Origin: Gp13-AA77 sp035949375
Lineage (GTDB): Bacteria; Acidobacteriota; Terriglobia; UBA7540
Direction: 5' to 3'
NCBI GenBank assembly: GCA_035949375.1
Contig: DASZIG010000081.1
Coordinates: forward strand, 1 to 64,000
Length of the DNA stretch: 64,000 nt
Shown here piece after piece: positions 25,235 through 33,331 of the stretch (positions within the stretch are counted from its first letter, which is position 1; each line of letters opens with the position of its first letter). A model generated the notes under the pieces. That model was not told the origin of the DNA. It saw only the letters and a program-made list of their open reading frames with translations, and searched no databases. Position numbers and translations under genes: made by a program.

Positions 25235-26092
25235 CTATTCCGCGCCGTAATCGATCTCCATGCGGCGCAGTTGCCGGCTGCTGAAAGCGATGGCGACGAG
25301 TGACAGCGCCAGCAGTCCGAAGATGGCGGTCAGCGTCGACGCCGGTGACGGGTTCATGGCGATAAAGCCGAGAGGGTTTCCCTGATCGAGGGAGACCTCG
25401 GTCGGAATCAGGACCGGACAAAGGGATTTGAGATAGAAGATCACGCTGATGCGTTGCAGCGCGGCGGGCAGAATCGCATTGATCGCTTCCCACACCAGCA
25501 CGGCGGCGGTCGGCAGCAGCGGATTGCGGAACATCACTCCGGCCGCGAGAAACACGGCGCCGTAGCCGAGGCAGGCCAGAAGGGTCACCCCGAGATACGC
25601 CGCCAGATGCGCGAGCCCATGGCCGTGCAGGAAGTATTCCTGGCGCGTGTTCGAATCGAAATGCCAGTAGACGACCGCGAACTGCAGCAGGACGCTGGTT
25701 CCGAAAATAGCGGACGCGGCCAGCAGGCCGGAAATGAATTTCCCCGCCAGCAGCACCGGCCTTCGAACGGGCGCGAGGAAGTAATAGTGCAGGCTCTTGT
25801 CGAGCACCTCGCCGCGGAACAGGTTCATGAAAATTCCCACGCAGCCGAAGAAGATCGCGAGCCGCAGAAAGAACAACTGAAAGACGCCGGCGAAGATGTG
25901 GGTCTCTTCCGCGATGTCGCCGGCCTGCCCGGTTTTCATCAGGTAAAGCGAGTGGAACAAAAAGATCAACACCGGGGCGAACGCGAGAAAGTAAATCCAG
26001 ATTCCCCGCCGCGAGAACAGGGTCTTCTTCGTCTCGAGCCGGATGATGGCCCGCAGCTGCGCCCGCCATAATGCCCACCGCGGCTCGTTCAT
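25235..26092 (-). CDS. ABC-2 type exporter permease (second of two)
   Basis: Integral membrane subunit of an ABC exporter with about six helices (for example YFLAFAPVLIFLFHSLY, FFLRLAIFFGCVGIFMNLF and a final helix ending TAIFGLLALSLVAIAFSS). There is no substrate-binding partner, which fits an ABC-2 (NosY/DrrB-like) export role. It is the last gene of a four-gene minus-strand operon. Its start overlaps the stop of the adjoining ATPase by 4 nt, so the two are translationally coupled. The substrate is unknown. Confidence 0.85.
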   Translation of the reverse strand: MNEPRWALWRAQLRAIIRLETKKTLFSRRGIWIYFLAFAPVLIFLFHSLYLMKTGQAGDIAEETHIFAGVFQLFFLRLAIFFGCVGIFMNLFRGEVLDKSLHYYFLAPVRRPVLLAGKFISGLLAASAIFGTSVLLQFAVVYWHFDSNTRQEYFLHGHGLAHLAAYLGVTLLACLGYGAVFLAAGVMFRNPLLPTAAVLVWEAINAILPAALQRISVIFYLKSLCPVLIPTEVSLDQGNPLGFIAMNPSPASTLTAIFGLLALSLVAIAFSSRQLRRMEIDYGAE

Positions 26093-27066
26093 TTCGTAGA
26101 CTCCTCCGTGCCGATCAGGTACTCGTAGACCGATAACACGTCATCGTCCGCCGGCGCCACCGATTCAATCTCGATCCCGTTCTGCGCAATCCGGTTCAGC
26201 AGCAGGTAAAAACGATCGGCGTCACGCGTCTTCACCAGCACGCCCTGGCGGTCATTGTGAATGCGGGCTTCGACCACGTAGTCCTCGTGAAAGACCTGCG
26301 ACGCGAGTTCTCCAGGCTTGTCGCAGCGGATCAGGACCTGCATGGGGTGCTCTTGAATTTCGTCGCGCACGCCCTGAATCTTGCCTTCCGCCACTACGTA
26401 ACCATTGCTGAGCAGCACGACCTGATCGGAAATCACGTCCACCTCGTGCAGGACGTGGCTCGAGATGATCAGGTGCAAGCCCTCGGCCGCGAGCGTGCGA
26501 AACAGCGCAATGGTCTCCGCGCGAATCAGCGGATCGAGGCCGTTCAGCGGTTCATCGAGCACCAGCACGGTTGGATTGTGGCAGATCGCCTGGGCCAGCT
26601 TGATGCGCTGCCGCATGCCCTTGCTGTAACCCGCGATCTTGCGCCCGGCGGCGTCCGCCAGGCTCACGCGATCGATGGCCCGCACGGCCATCTCGCTCGA
26701 CTGCGCGTGCGGATAGCCGAACAGGCGCAGGTAGGAGTAAATAAAATCGTAGCCCGTGAGCCCCCGCGGGAACGAATCGAACTGCGTGCAATAGCCGACC
26801 ACGCGGAAGAGCCGTTCAGGATCGTCGGGCGCCATGCCCAGCACGCTGATCCGCCCGCGCGAGGGCCGCACCAGGCCCGTCATCAGATTCATCAGGGTCG
26901 TCTTGCCGGAGCCGTTCGGACCAACGAGGCTGGTGATGCCCGGCGGAATGGAGAGGTTGACGCGATTCACGCCCAGCACCTCTCCATAGAACTTGGAGAC
27001 TTCTTCAAACACGATACGCGTTTGTGGTCCCGCGACGTTCATGTTCCCGCTCACCCGTTCCGTCAT
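26089..27066 (-). CDS. ABC transporter ATP-binding protein (second of two)
   Basis: Cytoplasmic nucleotide-binding subunit of an ABC-2 exporter. Walker A is LVGPNGSGKTTLMNLM, the signature loop is a degenerate IAGYSKGMRQRIKLAQA, Walker B is VLVLDEPLNGLDP and the switch His is in LIISSHVLHEV. A C-terminal extension of about 100 residues follows the ATPase core. YSKGMRQ instead of LSGGQ is usual for this exporter branch. It overlaps genes on both sides by 4 nt and is paired with the permease at 25235-26092. Confidence 0.92.
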   Translation of the reverse strand: MTERVSGNMNVAGPQTRIVFEEVSKFYGEVLGVNRVNLSIPPGITSLVGPNGSGKTTLMNLMTGLVRPSRGRISVLGMAPDDPERLFRVVGYCTQFDSFPRGLTGYDFIYSYLRLFGYPHAQSSEMAVRAIDRVSLADAAGRKIAGYSKGMRQRIKLAQAICHNPTVLVLDEPLNGLDPLIRAETIALFRTLAAEGLHLIISSHVLHEVDVISDQVVLLSNGYVVAEGKIQGVRDEIQEHPMQVLIRCDKPGELASQVFHEDYVVEARIHNDRQGVLVKTRDADRFYLLLNRIAQNGIEIESVAPADDDVLSVYEYLIGTEESTK

Positions 27067-27920
27067 CCGGCTACCACCTCGTAAGCGCGAACCTTGCGCT
27101 CGAGCAGCGCAACGCAGAAGACGCAGGCCGCGATCAGCGCGATCCAGGCGCTCTCCGGCGATATCCCGACCGGCTTGCCGTGGCCGAAGAGGCTGCCCTC
27201 GACTGTGGTCAGGAGATTGCCGATGTCGACGAGATACCCGTTCTTGGTATCGAGCACCGCGTTGATCGCCTGGGCCAGTCCGGCGCCAAAAAAGAAAACG
27301 CCGAGCAGCGCAGCGCCCGCCGCGAGCTTCCGCTTGATCCAGGCGGAGATTGCCAGCGACAGCAGCGAGAACACCAGAACCTCAATGGCGCTTCCGATGA
27401 AGATGCCCCAGGCAAGGCCAAGATTGGCCCACATCCAGCCGCCCCCTGCCAGACTGGACTCGATCGCGAAAAGGATCAGGCCCGGAACCCAGGTAATCAG
27501 TGAAAGCAGCCCGGCCAGAATCGCCATCTTGCCAACCACATATTCGGCGCGCGAGAACGGCCGGCAAAGATAGAGCGGCAGAGCGTTGTTGGCGAGGTCG
27601 GGCGAGACCAGGCCGGGCCCGACGATGGCCGTCAGGACGAATGCGAATCCGCTCTGAACGCCGAGAAAGGACAAAAAGAAATCCGCGTCCACCGCGAAAA
27701 CCTGGCGGATGTTGAGCGTGGCCAGCAACGACAGGTTGTGATTCAGATAGAGGACCACGGCGCAGCCCAGCGGATAGAAGAAGCAGCACACGAAGTAGGC
27801 CGTCAGGAGCCTCGAACTGAACAGGTTCTTGAGAGCGTAGCGCGTGATGATGCTGAAGCGCGACCACGTTGGAGTGAGCTTGCCGGCATAGCTCCGGTAG
27901 CTGCGCTTATGGACGGCCAT
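27063..27920 (-). CDS. ABC-2 type exporter permease (first of two)
   Basis: Membrane subunit with a basic cytoplasmic N-terminus (HKRSYRSYAG) and about six transmembrane helices, including YFVCCFFYPLGCAVVLYL and AVLLG/GVFFFGAGLAQAINAVL regions. SPDLANNALPLYLCRPFSRAEYV is a motif typical of ABC-2 permeases. It overlaps the upstream ATPase by 14 nt and the downstream ATPase by 4 nt. The two permeases are dissimilar in sequence, so the operon may build one heteromeric exporter or two. Confidence 0.86.
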   Translation of the reverse strand: MAVHKRSYRSYAGKLTPTWSRFSIITRYALKNLFSSRLLTAYFVCCFFYPLGCAVVLYLNHNLSLLATLNIRQVFAVDADFFLSFLGVQSGFAFVLTAIVGPGLVSPDLANNALPLYLCRPFSRAEYVVGKMAILAGLLSLITWVPGLILFAIESSLAGGGWMWANLGLAWGIFIGSAIEVLVFSLLSLAISAWIKRKLAAGAALLGVFFFGAGLAQAINAVLDTKNGYLVDIGNLLTTVEGSLFGHGKPVGISPESAWIALIAACVFCVALLERKVRAYEVVAG

Positions 27921-28836
27921 TGGTGCTCTCCATGGCTTTCAGGAAGATGTCTTCCAGGCTGTCGCGTCGATAGCTCATGCGCCGGATCTGCACGTTGCGC
28001 TCGCCGGCCAGGCGATAAAGTTCGCGAATCGCGAAGCTCTCAGGCAGCACCATTTTCATCCGCTGCGTCGACGTCATGGCGCACTCGCATCCGAGACCGG
28101 TCACCGCTTCGGCAAAAGCGTCGTCGCCGCCGACGGTCTCGAGCTCCAGGAAGCGGCGGTTGGCCTTGCGCTCCTCTTCCAGGTTCGCATAGTGGACCTG
28201 ACGCCCTTCCTTCAGAATCAGCACTTCCTCACAGGTTTCCTCCACGTCGCGCAGGAGGTGCGAGCACAGCAGGATGTTCAGTTCGCCGGTGTCGCGCATT
28301 TCACGAATCAGCCGGATCATGCGCTGGCGCGCCGACGGATCGAGTCCGTTGGTCGGCTCATCGAGCACTACAAGGCGGGGTCCGTGGGCGATGGCCTGCG
28401 CGAGCTTGGCAAGCTGCTTCATGCCGAGGGAATAGGTGCCGAGCTGCCGGTAGCGCGCCTCCCCGAGACCCACATAGAACAACGCCTCGTGCGCGCGCTC
28501 GAGCGCAGCCTCCGAGGGCAATCCGGAGAGCTCGGCCATCATGCGGATGAAGTTCACCGCCGTCATTTGGGCGATGAAGCAATCGGACTCCGGCATGTAT
28601 CCGGTGAGGGCGCGGATTTCGCGCGTCTCGGTTCGGATATCGTGACCGAATACGCGCGCCGTGCCCGCGAACGGCCGGTAGAAGCCAAGCAGGGTGTTGA
28701 TCAGGGTTGATTTGCCGGCGCCGTTCGGCCCGAGCAAGCCGATCGTCCGCCCGGACATGGAACACCTCAAGTCCTTGAGGATGTCGCGCTGTCCGAAGCG
28801 GACGTTCAAGCCATCGAGTTCGATTACAGCGGGCAT
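27907..28836 (-). CDS. ABC transporter ATP-binding protein (first of two)
   Basis: First gene of the double-exporter operon. Walker A is LLGPNGAGKSTLINTLL, the signature region is YSLGMKQLAKLAQAI, Walker B is LVVLDEPTNGLDP and the switch is LCSHLLRDVEETC. It has 309 residues from ATG 28836. The frame runs on to 28881 but the extra residues are encoded by the intergenic repeat block and are not protein-like. No strong ribosome-binding site is visible. Regulation is unknown; no regulator gene of the GntR type common for such operons is nearby. Confidence 0.92.
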   Translation of the reverse strand: MPAVIELDGLNVRFGQRDILKDLRCSMSGRTIGLLGPNGAGKSTLINTLLGFYRPFAGTARVFGHDIRTETREIRALTGYMPESDCFIAQMTAVNFIRMMAELSGLPSEAALERAHEALFYVGLGEARYRQLGTYSLGMKQLAKLAQAIAHGPRLVVLDEPTNGLDPSARQRMIRLIREMRDTGELNILLCSHLLRDVEETCEEVLILKEGRQVHYANLEEERKANRRFLELETVGGDDAFAEAVTGLGCECAMTSTQRMKMVLPESFAIRELYRLAGERNVQIRRMSYRRDSLEDIFLKAMESTNGRP

Positions 28837-28849
28837 GGGGTTGGTTGAA

Positions 28850-29062
28850 TTAGCAGTTAACAGTTGACAGTCGACAGGCAACTGCGTCAGTTCGTCAGCA
28901 TGTCAGTTTCTCAGTCACCGGCCTTCGTCTTCGACTGTTGACTGTCAACTGTCGACTCTCAGTATGTCAGCTCGTCAGTACGTCAGTTTCTCAGTCCGAC
29001 CTTCGTCTTCGACTGTTGACTGTCAACTGTCGACTCTCCGTCGACTGTCAACTGTCGACTCT
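28850..29062. repeat. Tandem palindromic GTTGACTGTCAAC repeat block
   Basis: A 39-nt unit beginning CCTTCGTCTTCGACTG occurs at 28922-28960 and again, identical, at 29000-29038 (period 78). Each contains the palindrome GTTGACTGTCAAC. Partial copies (AGTTGACAGTCGAC near 28862, GTCGACTGTCAACTGTCGAC near 29040) flank them, interspersed with GTCAGTNNGTCAG words. It fills the gap between the anti-sigma gene and the ABC operon. Confidence 0.8.
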
Positions 29063-29064
29063 TT

Positions 29065-31755
29065 CTACGTTCCCTTCGAAGTGCTCTTGTTAGCCTTCTG
29101 AATCATCTGGATCATATCCCACGGCCCTGCGCCGTGCATGCCGAAGAGGGATTCGAACCCGATTCCAAAGATGCTGCCCGTGCCGGCCATCACGATCTGG
29201 CTGGGCTCGCCGTAGGCGCAGATCACGCTCGGGCTGCTGTTCGCGCTGAATTGCTGGATCGCCTGCCGCTGCGCCGGCGTCAGCGCGGGGCTCGACTCCA
29301 GTGTGCCCGCAAGCGGCCCGACCACCGCGCCCATGTTCTGATAGACCACGGCGGAAAAGTTCGTGTTGCCGTCCTGGGGAAGACGGCTGGTGAAGACCGC
29401 CGAGCGCGCCAGGGAGTATCCGGTTTCGCGATTCTCGATGGAGCTCAGCAGGAGCCCGCGATTCGGCGCCGCCAGCAGGTACCCGTCCTCGAACACGTAG
29501 CTGATGTCCACGGTGGCAGTGCTACGGGCTTTCGCGGGCGGCGTAACCTGCAGGTCATAAAAGGTCCGCCCGCCGGAGGTCTGCTGGCTCAGGCTGAAGC
29601 GCGGCCGCTCGGAGCCCTCCTGCGACGCCTGCCCGTTCGAGGCCAGCACGATCCTTTCGATGGCGCTTTCGAGCTGCGTTGGATTGTTGACTTCGAGGAC
29701 CACTTTCCAGCTCGGCGTCGGCAGCACCGGCCCGTCCTGGGCGAACGTTACCTCGCCACCGAGCGTTCCGGCGAGGTCCTGCACGCTCAGGCCGGCCTTG
29801 GACTCGAACTCGGCCAGGTCCTGACTGAAGTTGGCGTCATCGTCCTGGACGAAGCTGAACATCTGTCCCACGATGTCGCGCGGCGACTGCGCCACGAGCG
29901 ACACGGCCAGGCTCGCCTGGGGCGAGATGAAGTCGAGCGTTCCCATCGGGCTCGGCTGGGCCAGCCAGCCTGCGATTCCGCGCCGGTCCCGGGCAAACGT
30001 GAGCGTGGCCCGATTTTCGGTGGCGCCGTTCACGTCTTTGCTTTCGATGATCAGATAACGCATATCAGTGAGGCCCAGCCTCGGGTCCTTGTACGGATCA
30101 TGCCGGCTTCCGTTCTCCTCACGAACAGATACTACGGATGTGGAGAGAATTTGTTCCATGTCGGCGCAGATCAGCCAGCCAGCCCCGCCCTGATAGGCCT
30201 TTTGAATGGCCTCGCCGAACGGCGTGGACGTGAAGCCGGTGGACCCACCGATCGCCGCCGCCGCCTGCTGCAGCTGCGAGGCGTTCGACGCCGCCACCAG
30301 GAAGCTATCTTTCAGGTAAATCAGAATGTGGTCCTTGCCGTCCGGCGCAATCGCCATCGGGTTGGTCACAATGAGCGCACTTGCACCCTTTTCCCCTGTC
30401 ATCTCGCCGAGTTGGCTCTTGAGGAAAGGGGCGAAGTCCGCCCGCTTCACCTCCGCCAGCAGGACCGGTGACTTGCCGCCGGCCGGCATCGCCACCACGA
30501 CTTCGTCTCCGAGGTAACCGCTCAGGTTGCTGACGCGGTCGATCATCTCCTCGGTCTTCTGAGCTTCACCGGATGCCTGCTCTTGCTTCCACCACTGCTG
30601 CAGCACCTCGCTTGCCTCGATGCGGTCCTGGAAAAGCTGATTGGCCTGGCTCAAGGTCGACCCGAGATTCGGAATCGCCGCGTAGAACACAGTGTCCGCG
30701 GGCACCATCTTCAGGAGCGTGGAGTCGTAACGGAGGCCGGGTCCGGGAATCGCCTCGAACTGCTTCTGCAACGCGCTGAACTCCCCGAGCAGCGCCAGGT
30801 ATTCGCCCGAGTTCCGGCTCCAGGAGACGTCCTCGGCAATCGGCACCGCTGCCAGGCTCGATTCCGTCGAAACCTGCTGGCCGGGTTGCAACAGCTCCTG
30901 CTTGCCCGCGTGATCCACACGCACTACGCCCTTGATCACGGAGACCCGCGAGCCCTTCATCCCCTGATCCACCGCGAAAACCGTGCCTTTCACCGACACC
31001 AGGCACTCCCGCGTGGACACGTACAGGCTGCCATGACGCTGCTCCGCCGCTTGCACAATGATGTTGCCGCGCTCGAGATGCACGGTCGTACCGCGCCATC
31101 CGCGTGACACCCAGAGGTCCGAACGCTGGTTCATCTCCACGGCCGAGCCATCCGCCAGTCGAATGACGGCCGACGAACCCTTGCCGGTGCGCAACTCAGC
31201 CTGTTTAGGGATCGCCTGACCGGAAGCCAGAGCCACACTGCCCTGGTCGGAGACGCTGTAGAGCCCGCCGTCGATGCTCGCGACCGTTGCCTCGGTTCCG
31301 CCGCCCGGCAACAGCCGGTCCGGGCCAAGCAATCCGATGGCGATGCCCGCGATCAACACAGCCGCAATGCCCCAGGCAATCGTCCAGTTGAGCCGTTTGG
31401 GCTTGACCACGTAGCTGAGGGCGACGGGATCCTTCCCGAGCGCCCGCGAGCGCGCAGCCTCCAAGGCGTGGCGGCAGGCCACGCAGCCGAGGACGTGATC
31501 CTGGACCAGCAGGGACCGCGCCTCAGGCAGCGTACGGCCCAGATAGGCCGGGATCAGAGCTTGAAAGTCAGGGCAGCCGTGGATTTGCCGGGCGTACCCG
31601 GGAGCTACCGCCGCCACGGGCGCCGGCGCTCCGGCGATGCGCGTCCAGACGCGCTGGGCGGCCTGCTCCACGGTTCCCTCATCGGGATTCGCCGCGCGCA
31701 CCTTCGCGATCACACGGTCCAAATCGAATTCTTCGCGCCTGTTTTCGTTTTTCAT
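29065..31755 (-). CDS. Large transmembrane anti-sigma factor: ZAS zinc motif, FecR domain, DUF3352-like exterior
   Basis: Membrane regulator of the ECF sigma factor encoded just upstream. Residues 1-110 are cytoplasmic and contain the zinc-binding anti-sigma motif HxxxCxxC (His87, Cys91, Cys94). One helix (about 123-143, WTIAWGIAAVLIAGIAIGLL) crosses the membrane. A FecR-like domain follows (about 160-290, SIDGGLYSVSDQG, LRTGKGSSAVIRLADGS, STRECLVSVKGTVFAVD). The last 550 or so residues form a large exterior with features of DUF3352-type proteins. It has 896 residues, far longer than ordinary anti-sigma factors. The start at 31755 overlaps the sigma-factor stop (ATGA) and has GGGAGG before it. 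Confidence 0.87.
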   Translation of the reverse strand: MKNENRREEFDLDRVIAKVRAANPDEGTVEQAAQRVWTRIAGAPAPVAAVAPGYARQIHGCPDFQALIPAYLGRTLPEARSLLVQDHVLGCVACRHALEAARSRALGKDPVALSYVVKPKRLNWTIAWGIAAVLIAGIAIGLLGPDRLLPGGGTEATVASIDGGLYSVSDQGSVALASGQAIPKQAELRTGKGSSAVIRLADGSAVEMNQRSDLWVSRGWRGTTVHLERGNIIVQAAEQRHGSLYVSTRECLVSVKGTVFAVDQGMKGSRVSVIKGVVRVDHAGKQELLQPGQQVSTESSLAAVPIAEDVSWSRNSGEYLALLGEFSALQKQFEAIPGPGLRYDSTLLKMVPADTVFYAAIPNLGSTLSQANQLFQDRIEASEVLQQWWKQEQASGEAQKTEEMIDRVSNLSGYLGDEVVVAMPAGGKSPVLLAEVKRADFAPFLKSQLGEMTGEKGASALIVTNPMAIAPDGKDHILIYLKDSFLVAASNASQLQQAAAAIGGSTGFTSTPFGEAIQKAYQGGAGWLICADMEQILSTSVVSVREENGSRHDPYKDPRLGLTDMRYLIIESKDVNGATENRATLTFARDRRGIAGWLAQPSPMGTLDFISPQASLAVSLVAQSPRDIVGQMFSFVQDDDANFSQDLAEFESKAGLSVQDLAGTLGGEVTFAQDGPVLPTPSWKVVLEVNNPTQLESAIERIVLASNGQASQEGSERPRFSLSQQTSGGRTFYDLQVTPPAKARSTATVDISYVFEDGYLLAAPNRGLLLSSIENRETGYSLARSAVFTSRLPQDGNTNFSAVVYQNMGAVVGPLAGTLESSPALTPAQRQAIQQFSANSSPSVICAYGEPSQIVMAGTGSIFGIGFESLFGMHGAGPWDMIQMIQKANKSTSKGT

Positions 31756-32297
31756 GACCTGCCCTCCCAATACGAACGAATCTCTTTCTGCAACCGGCGT
31801 CGCGCCCGGTGCAGGGTGACCCCCACCCGTACGCGCGACACCCCGAGGATGCGCGCAATGTCGTTGTAGCTATGCCCTTCGAGGAACCGCAGGCTAAACA
31901 TTTCGGCGGCTTCCGGCGAGAGGTGCGCGAGCGACTGGCGCAGGCAGTCTTCGAGCTCATAGCGGTCCGGCTGGGGCGGCTCGGGGTAATCCGGGTCGAG
32001 CGGCTCCGGTTCGCGGCCGCGACGCGATCGAATCACGTCAAGAGAAGCGTTGATGGCAGCGCGCCGCATGTAACTGACTGAGTTCTCAAGCGGCGGCGGC
32101 GCCGCGCTGTGGCCGGCCAGGCGCAGGAAGACCGTCTGAAGCACGTCTTCGGCATCGCTGGCATTGCCCGTGATCCTGTAGGCGGTGCGGAACACCATCC
32201 CGTGGTGGGCCTGAAAGAGGTGTTCCAAGTCATCGGCGGGGTTGGGAATCGAAACCTCCCGCAGCGGAAATGTCGTGGCTAGCAAGGCTGCCTGCAT
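31752..32297 (-). CDS. ECF RNA polymerase sigma factor
   Basis: Extracytoplasmic-function sigma-70 factor of 181 residues. Region 2 runs from LEHLFQAHHGMVFRTAYRITG through ASDAEDVLQTVFLRL, and region 4 is LSPEAAEMFSLRFLEGHSY followed by the helix-turn-helix NDIARILGVSRVRVGVTLHRA. AGGAGA precedes the ATG. It is co-translated with its putative anti-sigma factor through an ATGA overlap. Release from that partner would switch on a regulon, most likely including this operon. No clear ECF-type promoter could be picked out upstream. Confidence 0.93.
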   Translation of the reverse strand: MQAALLATTFPLREVSIPNPADDLEHLFQAHHGMVFRTAYRITGNASDAEDVLQTVFLRLAGHSAAPPPLENSVSYMRRAAINASLDVIRSRRGREPEPLDPDYPEPPQPDRYELEDCLRQSLAHLSPEAAEMFSLRFLEGHSYNDIARILGVSRVRVGVTLHRARRRLQKEIRSYWEGRS

Positions 32298-32740
32298 GGC
32301 ACTCTCCTCGCCAATGAAGACGACAGAACGCCGCGATTATTACATGAGCCTCGATTCCGGACGCTGACGGAGAGAATACGCCTGGGAAAGCCCGCTTGCT
32401 AAGTCCTTTGCCTGAAGCGGGGGCTCCGGTGCGCGAATTTTCACGCCCTCGCGGGTGTCTGGAGTCGACATTGCCCAATAAAGGACTTATCCGCCCGGAG
32501 CATGGGTTCGGATGGCTTCGGTCGGGTTCGGTTTGCAGCAGTTTTCGCATCATTTTGTTGATTATAAACGGCTTAATTGGGTTCGCTTCCCTCATTTTTG
32601 ATGGGGGGGAGGGGGGGTCCCCAAAACCGGCGACTGGAGGGAACCGTGACTTCTCGCTTATCCCGGTCTTGCCTTCCGTCCTGATGCGGGGCCTCCGGTT
32701 CAACTGTTGATCCAATCGAGCGCTCCATATCCCCTGCCTC
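32298..32740. other. Gene-free 443-nt region with A-rich element copy 2 and G-run
   Basis: No gene supported. It contains the reverse-oriented CGAANCC element (about 32480-32620) and two G7 runs separated by one A (32603-32617), a possible G-quadruplex or assembly-prone tract. It is the upstream region of the sigma-factor operon. Confidence 0.55.
32480..32620 (-). repeat. A-rich CGAANCC-type element, copy 2
   Basis: Read on the minus strand it gives repeated CGAACCC/CGAAGCC words and ends with GGATAAGTCCTTT, matching the layout of copy 1 at 18935-19080. Confidence 0.45.
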
Positions 32741-33301
32741 TCAGGCCCGCGCCCGAAATCGAAAGGCGTGCTCATTGGTCTCTACCAGGGGCTCCCGGAA
32801 GCCCGCCGCTTCGAGGCGTGCCGGAAAACCGCCAGGATCGACGGGCACCAGGGTGCCCCAGATGTGGAGCATCCGCATGCCGAAGCTTTGCAGGCTGTCG
32901 ACGCCTGCGAACACACCGCCAGGCTTGAGCGTCCGGCGTACTTCGCGCAGGAGTTTGTCCTGCAGGGTGGGCGAGGGCACGTGGTGCAGCATGGTGAAAG
33001 ACACGGCGCCGGAGAATCGAGCGTCGCCCAAAGGCATGGCCGTCGCGTCGCCCCGGACCACCTTGACGTTAGTGCCGCGGAGGCGGGCCCCGAGCGACTG
33101 CGCCAGGGCCGGATCGATCTCGAGCGCCGTGAGATGGGCGATGCGCGGCCTCAACAGGTCCGTGGTGAGCCCGGGGCCGGGTCCGACCTCCAGCACTTCG
33201 TCGCCGAGTTCGACGTCACTCAGGACCCACGGCACCACGAACTGGTCCAGCATCTTGCCCCAGCGGGACGAGCGGCATAGCCAGCGATGCACCCGATTCA
33301 C
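32741..33301 (-). CDS. Class I SAM-dependent methyltransferase (UbiE/Methyltransf_11 type)
   Basis: Small cytoplasmic methyltransferase of 186 residues. The SAM-binding motif I is DEVLEVGPGPGLTTDLL, the acidic loop is LTALEIDPALA, motif II/III has VVRGDATAMPLGDARFSGAVS and the post-core is FTMLHHVPSPTLQDKLLREV with LKPGGVFAGVDS. The substrate is unknown; lipids, quinones or small molecules are possible. It is 30 nt upstream of the GH36 stop on the same strand, without sign of functional linkage. Confidence 0.88.
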   Translation of the reverse strand: MNRVHRWLCRSSRWGKMLDQFVVPWVLSDVELGDEVLEVGPGPGLTTDLLRPRIAHLTALEIDPALAQSLGARLRGTNVKVVRGDATAMPLGDARFSGAVSFTMLHHVPSPTLQDKLLREVRRTLKPGGVFAGVDSLQSFGMRMLHIWGTLVPVDPGGFPARLEAAGFREPLVETNEHAFRFRARA

Positions 33302-33331
33302 AAAAACCTCCCGAAAACCGCGCCCAGGCGC

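Noticed and set aside
28850..29062. CRISPR array
   Set aside because: Unit length, two full copies only, palindromic words and no cas genes do not fit a CRISPR array.
29141..29170. GGGATTCGAACCC, the reverse complement of a tRNA T-arm-like sequence
   Set aside because: It lies inside the coding region of the anti-sigma factor C-terminus, and no acceptor stem, anticodon arm or D-arm can be formed around it.
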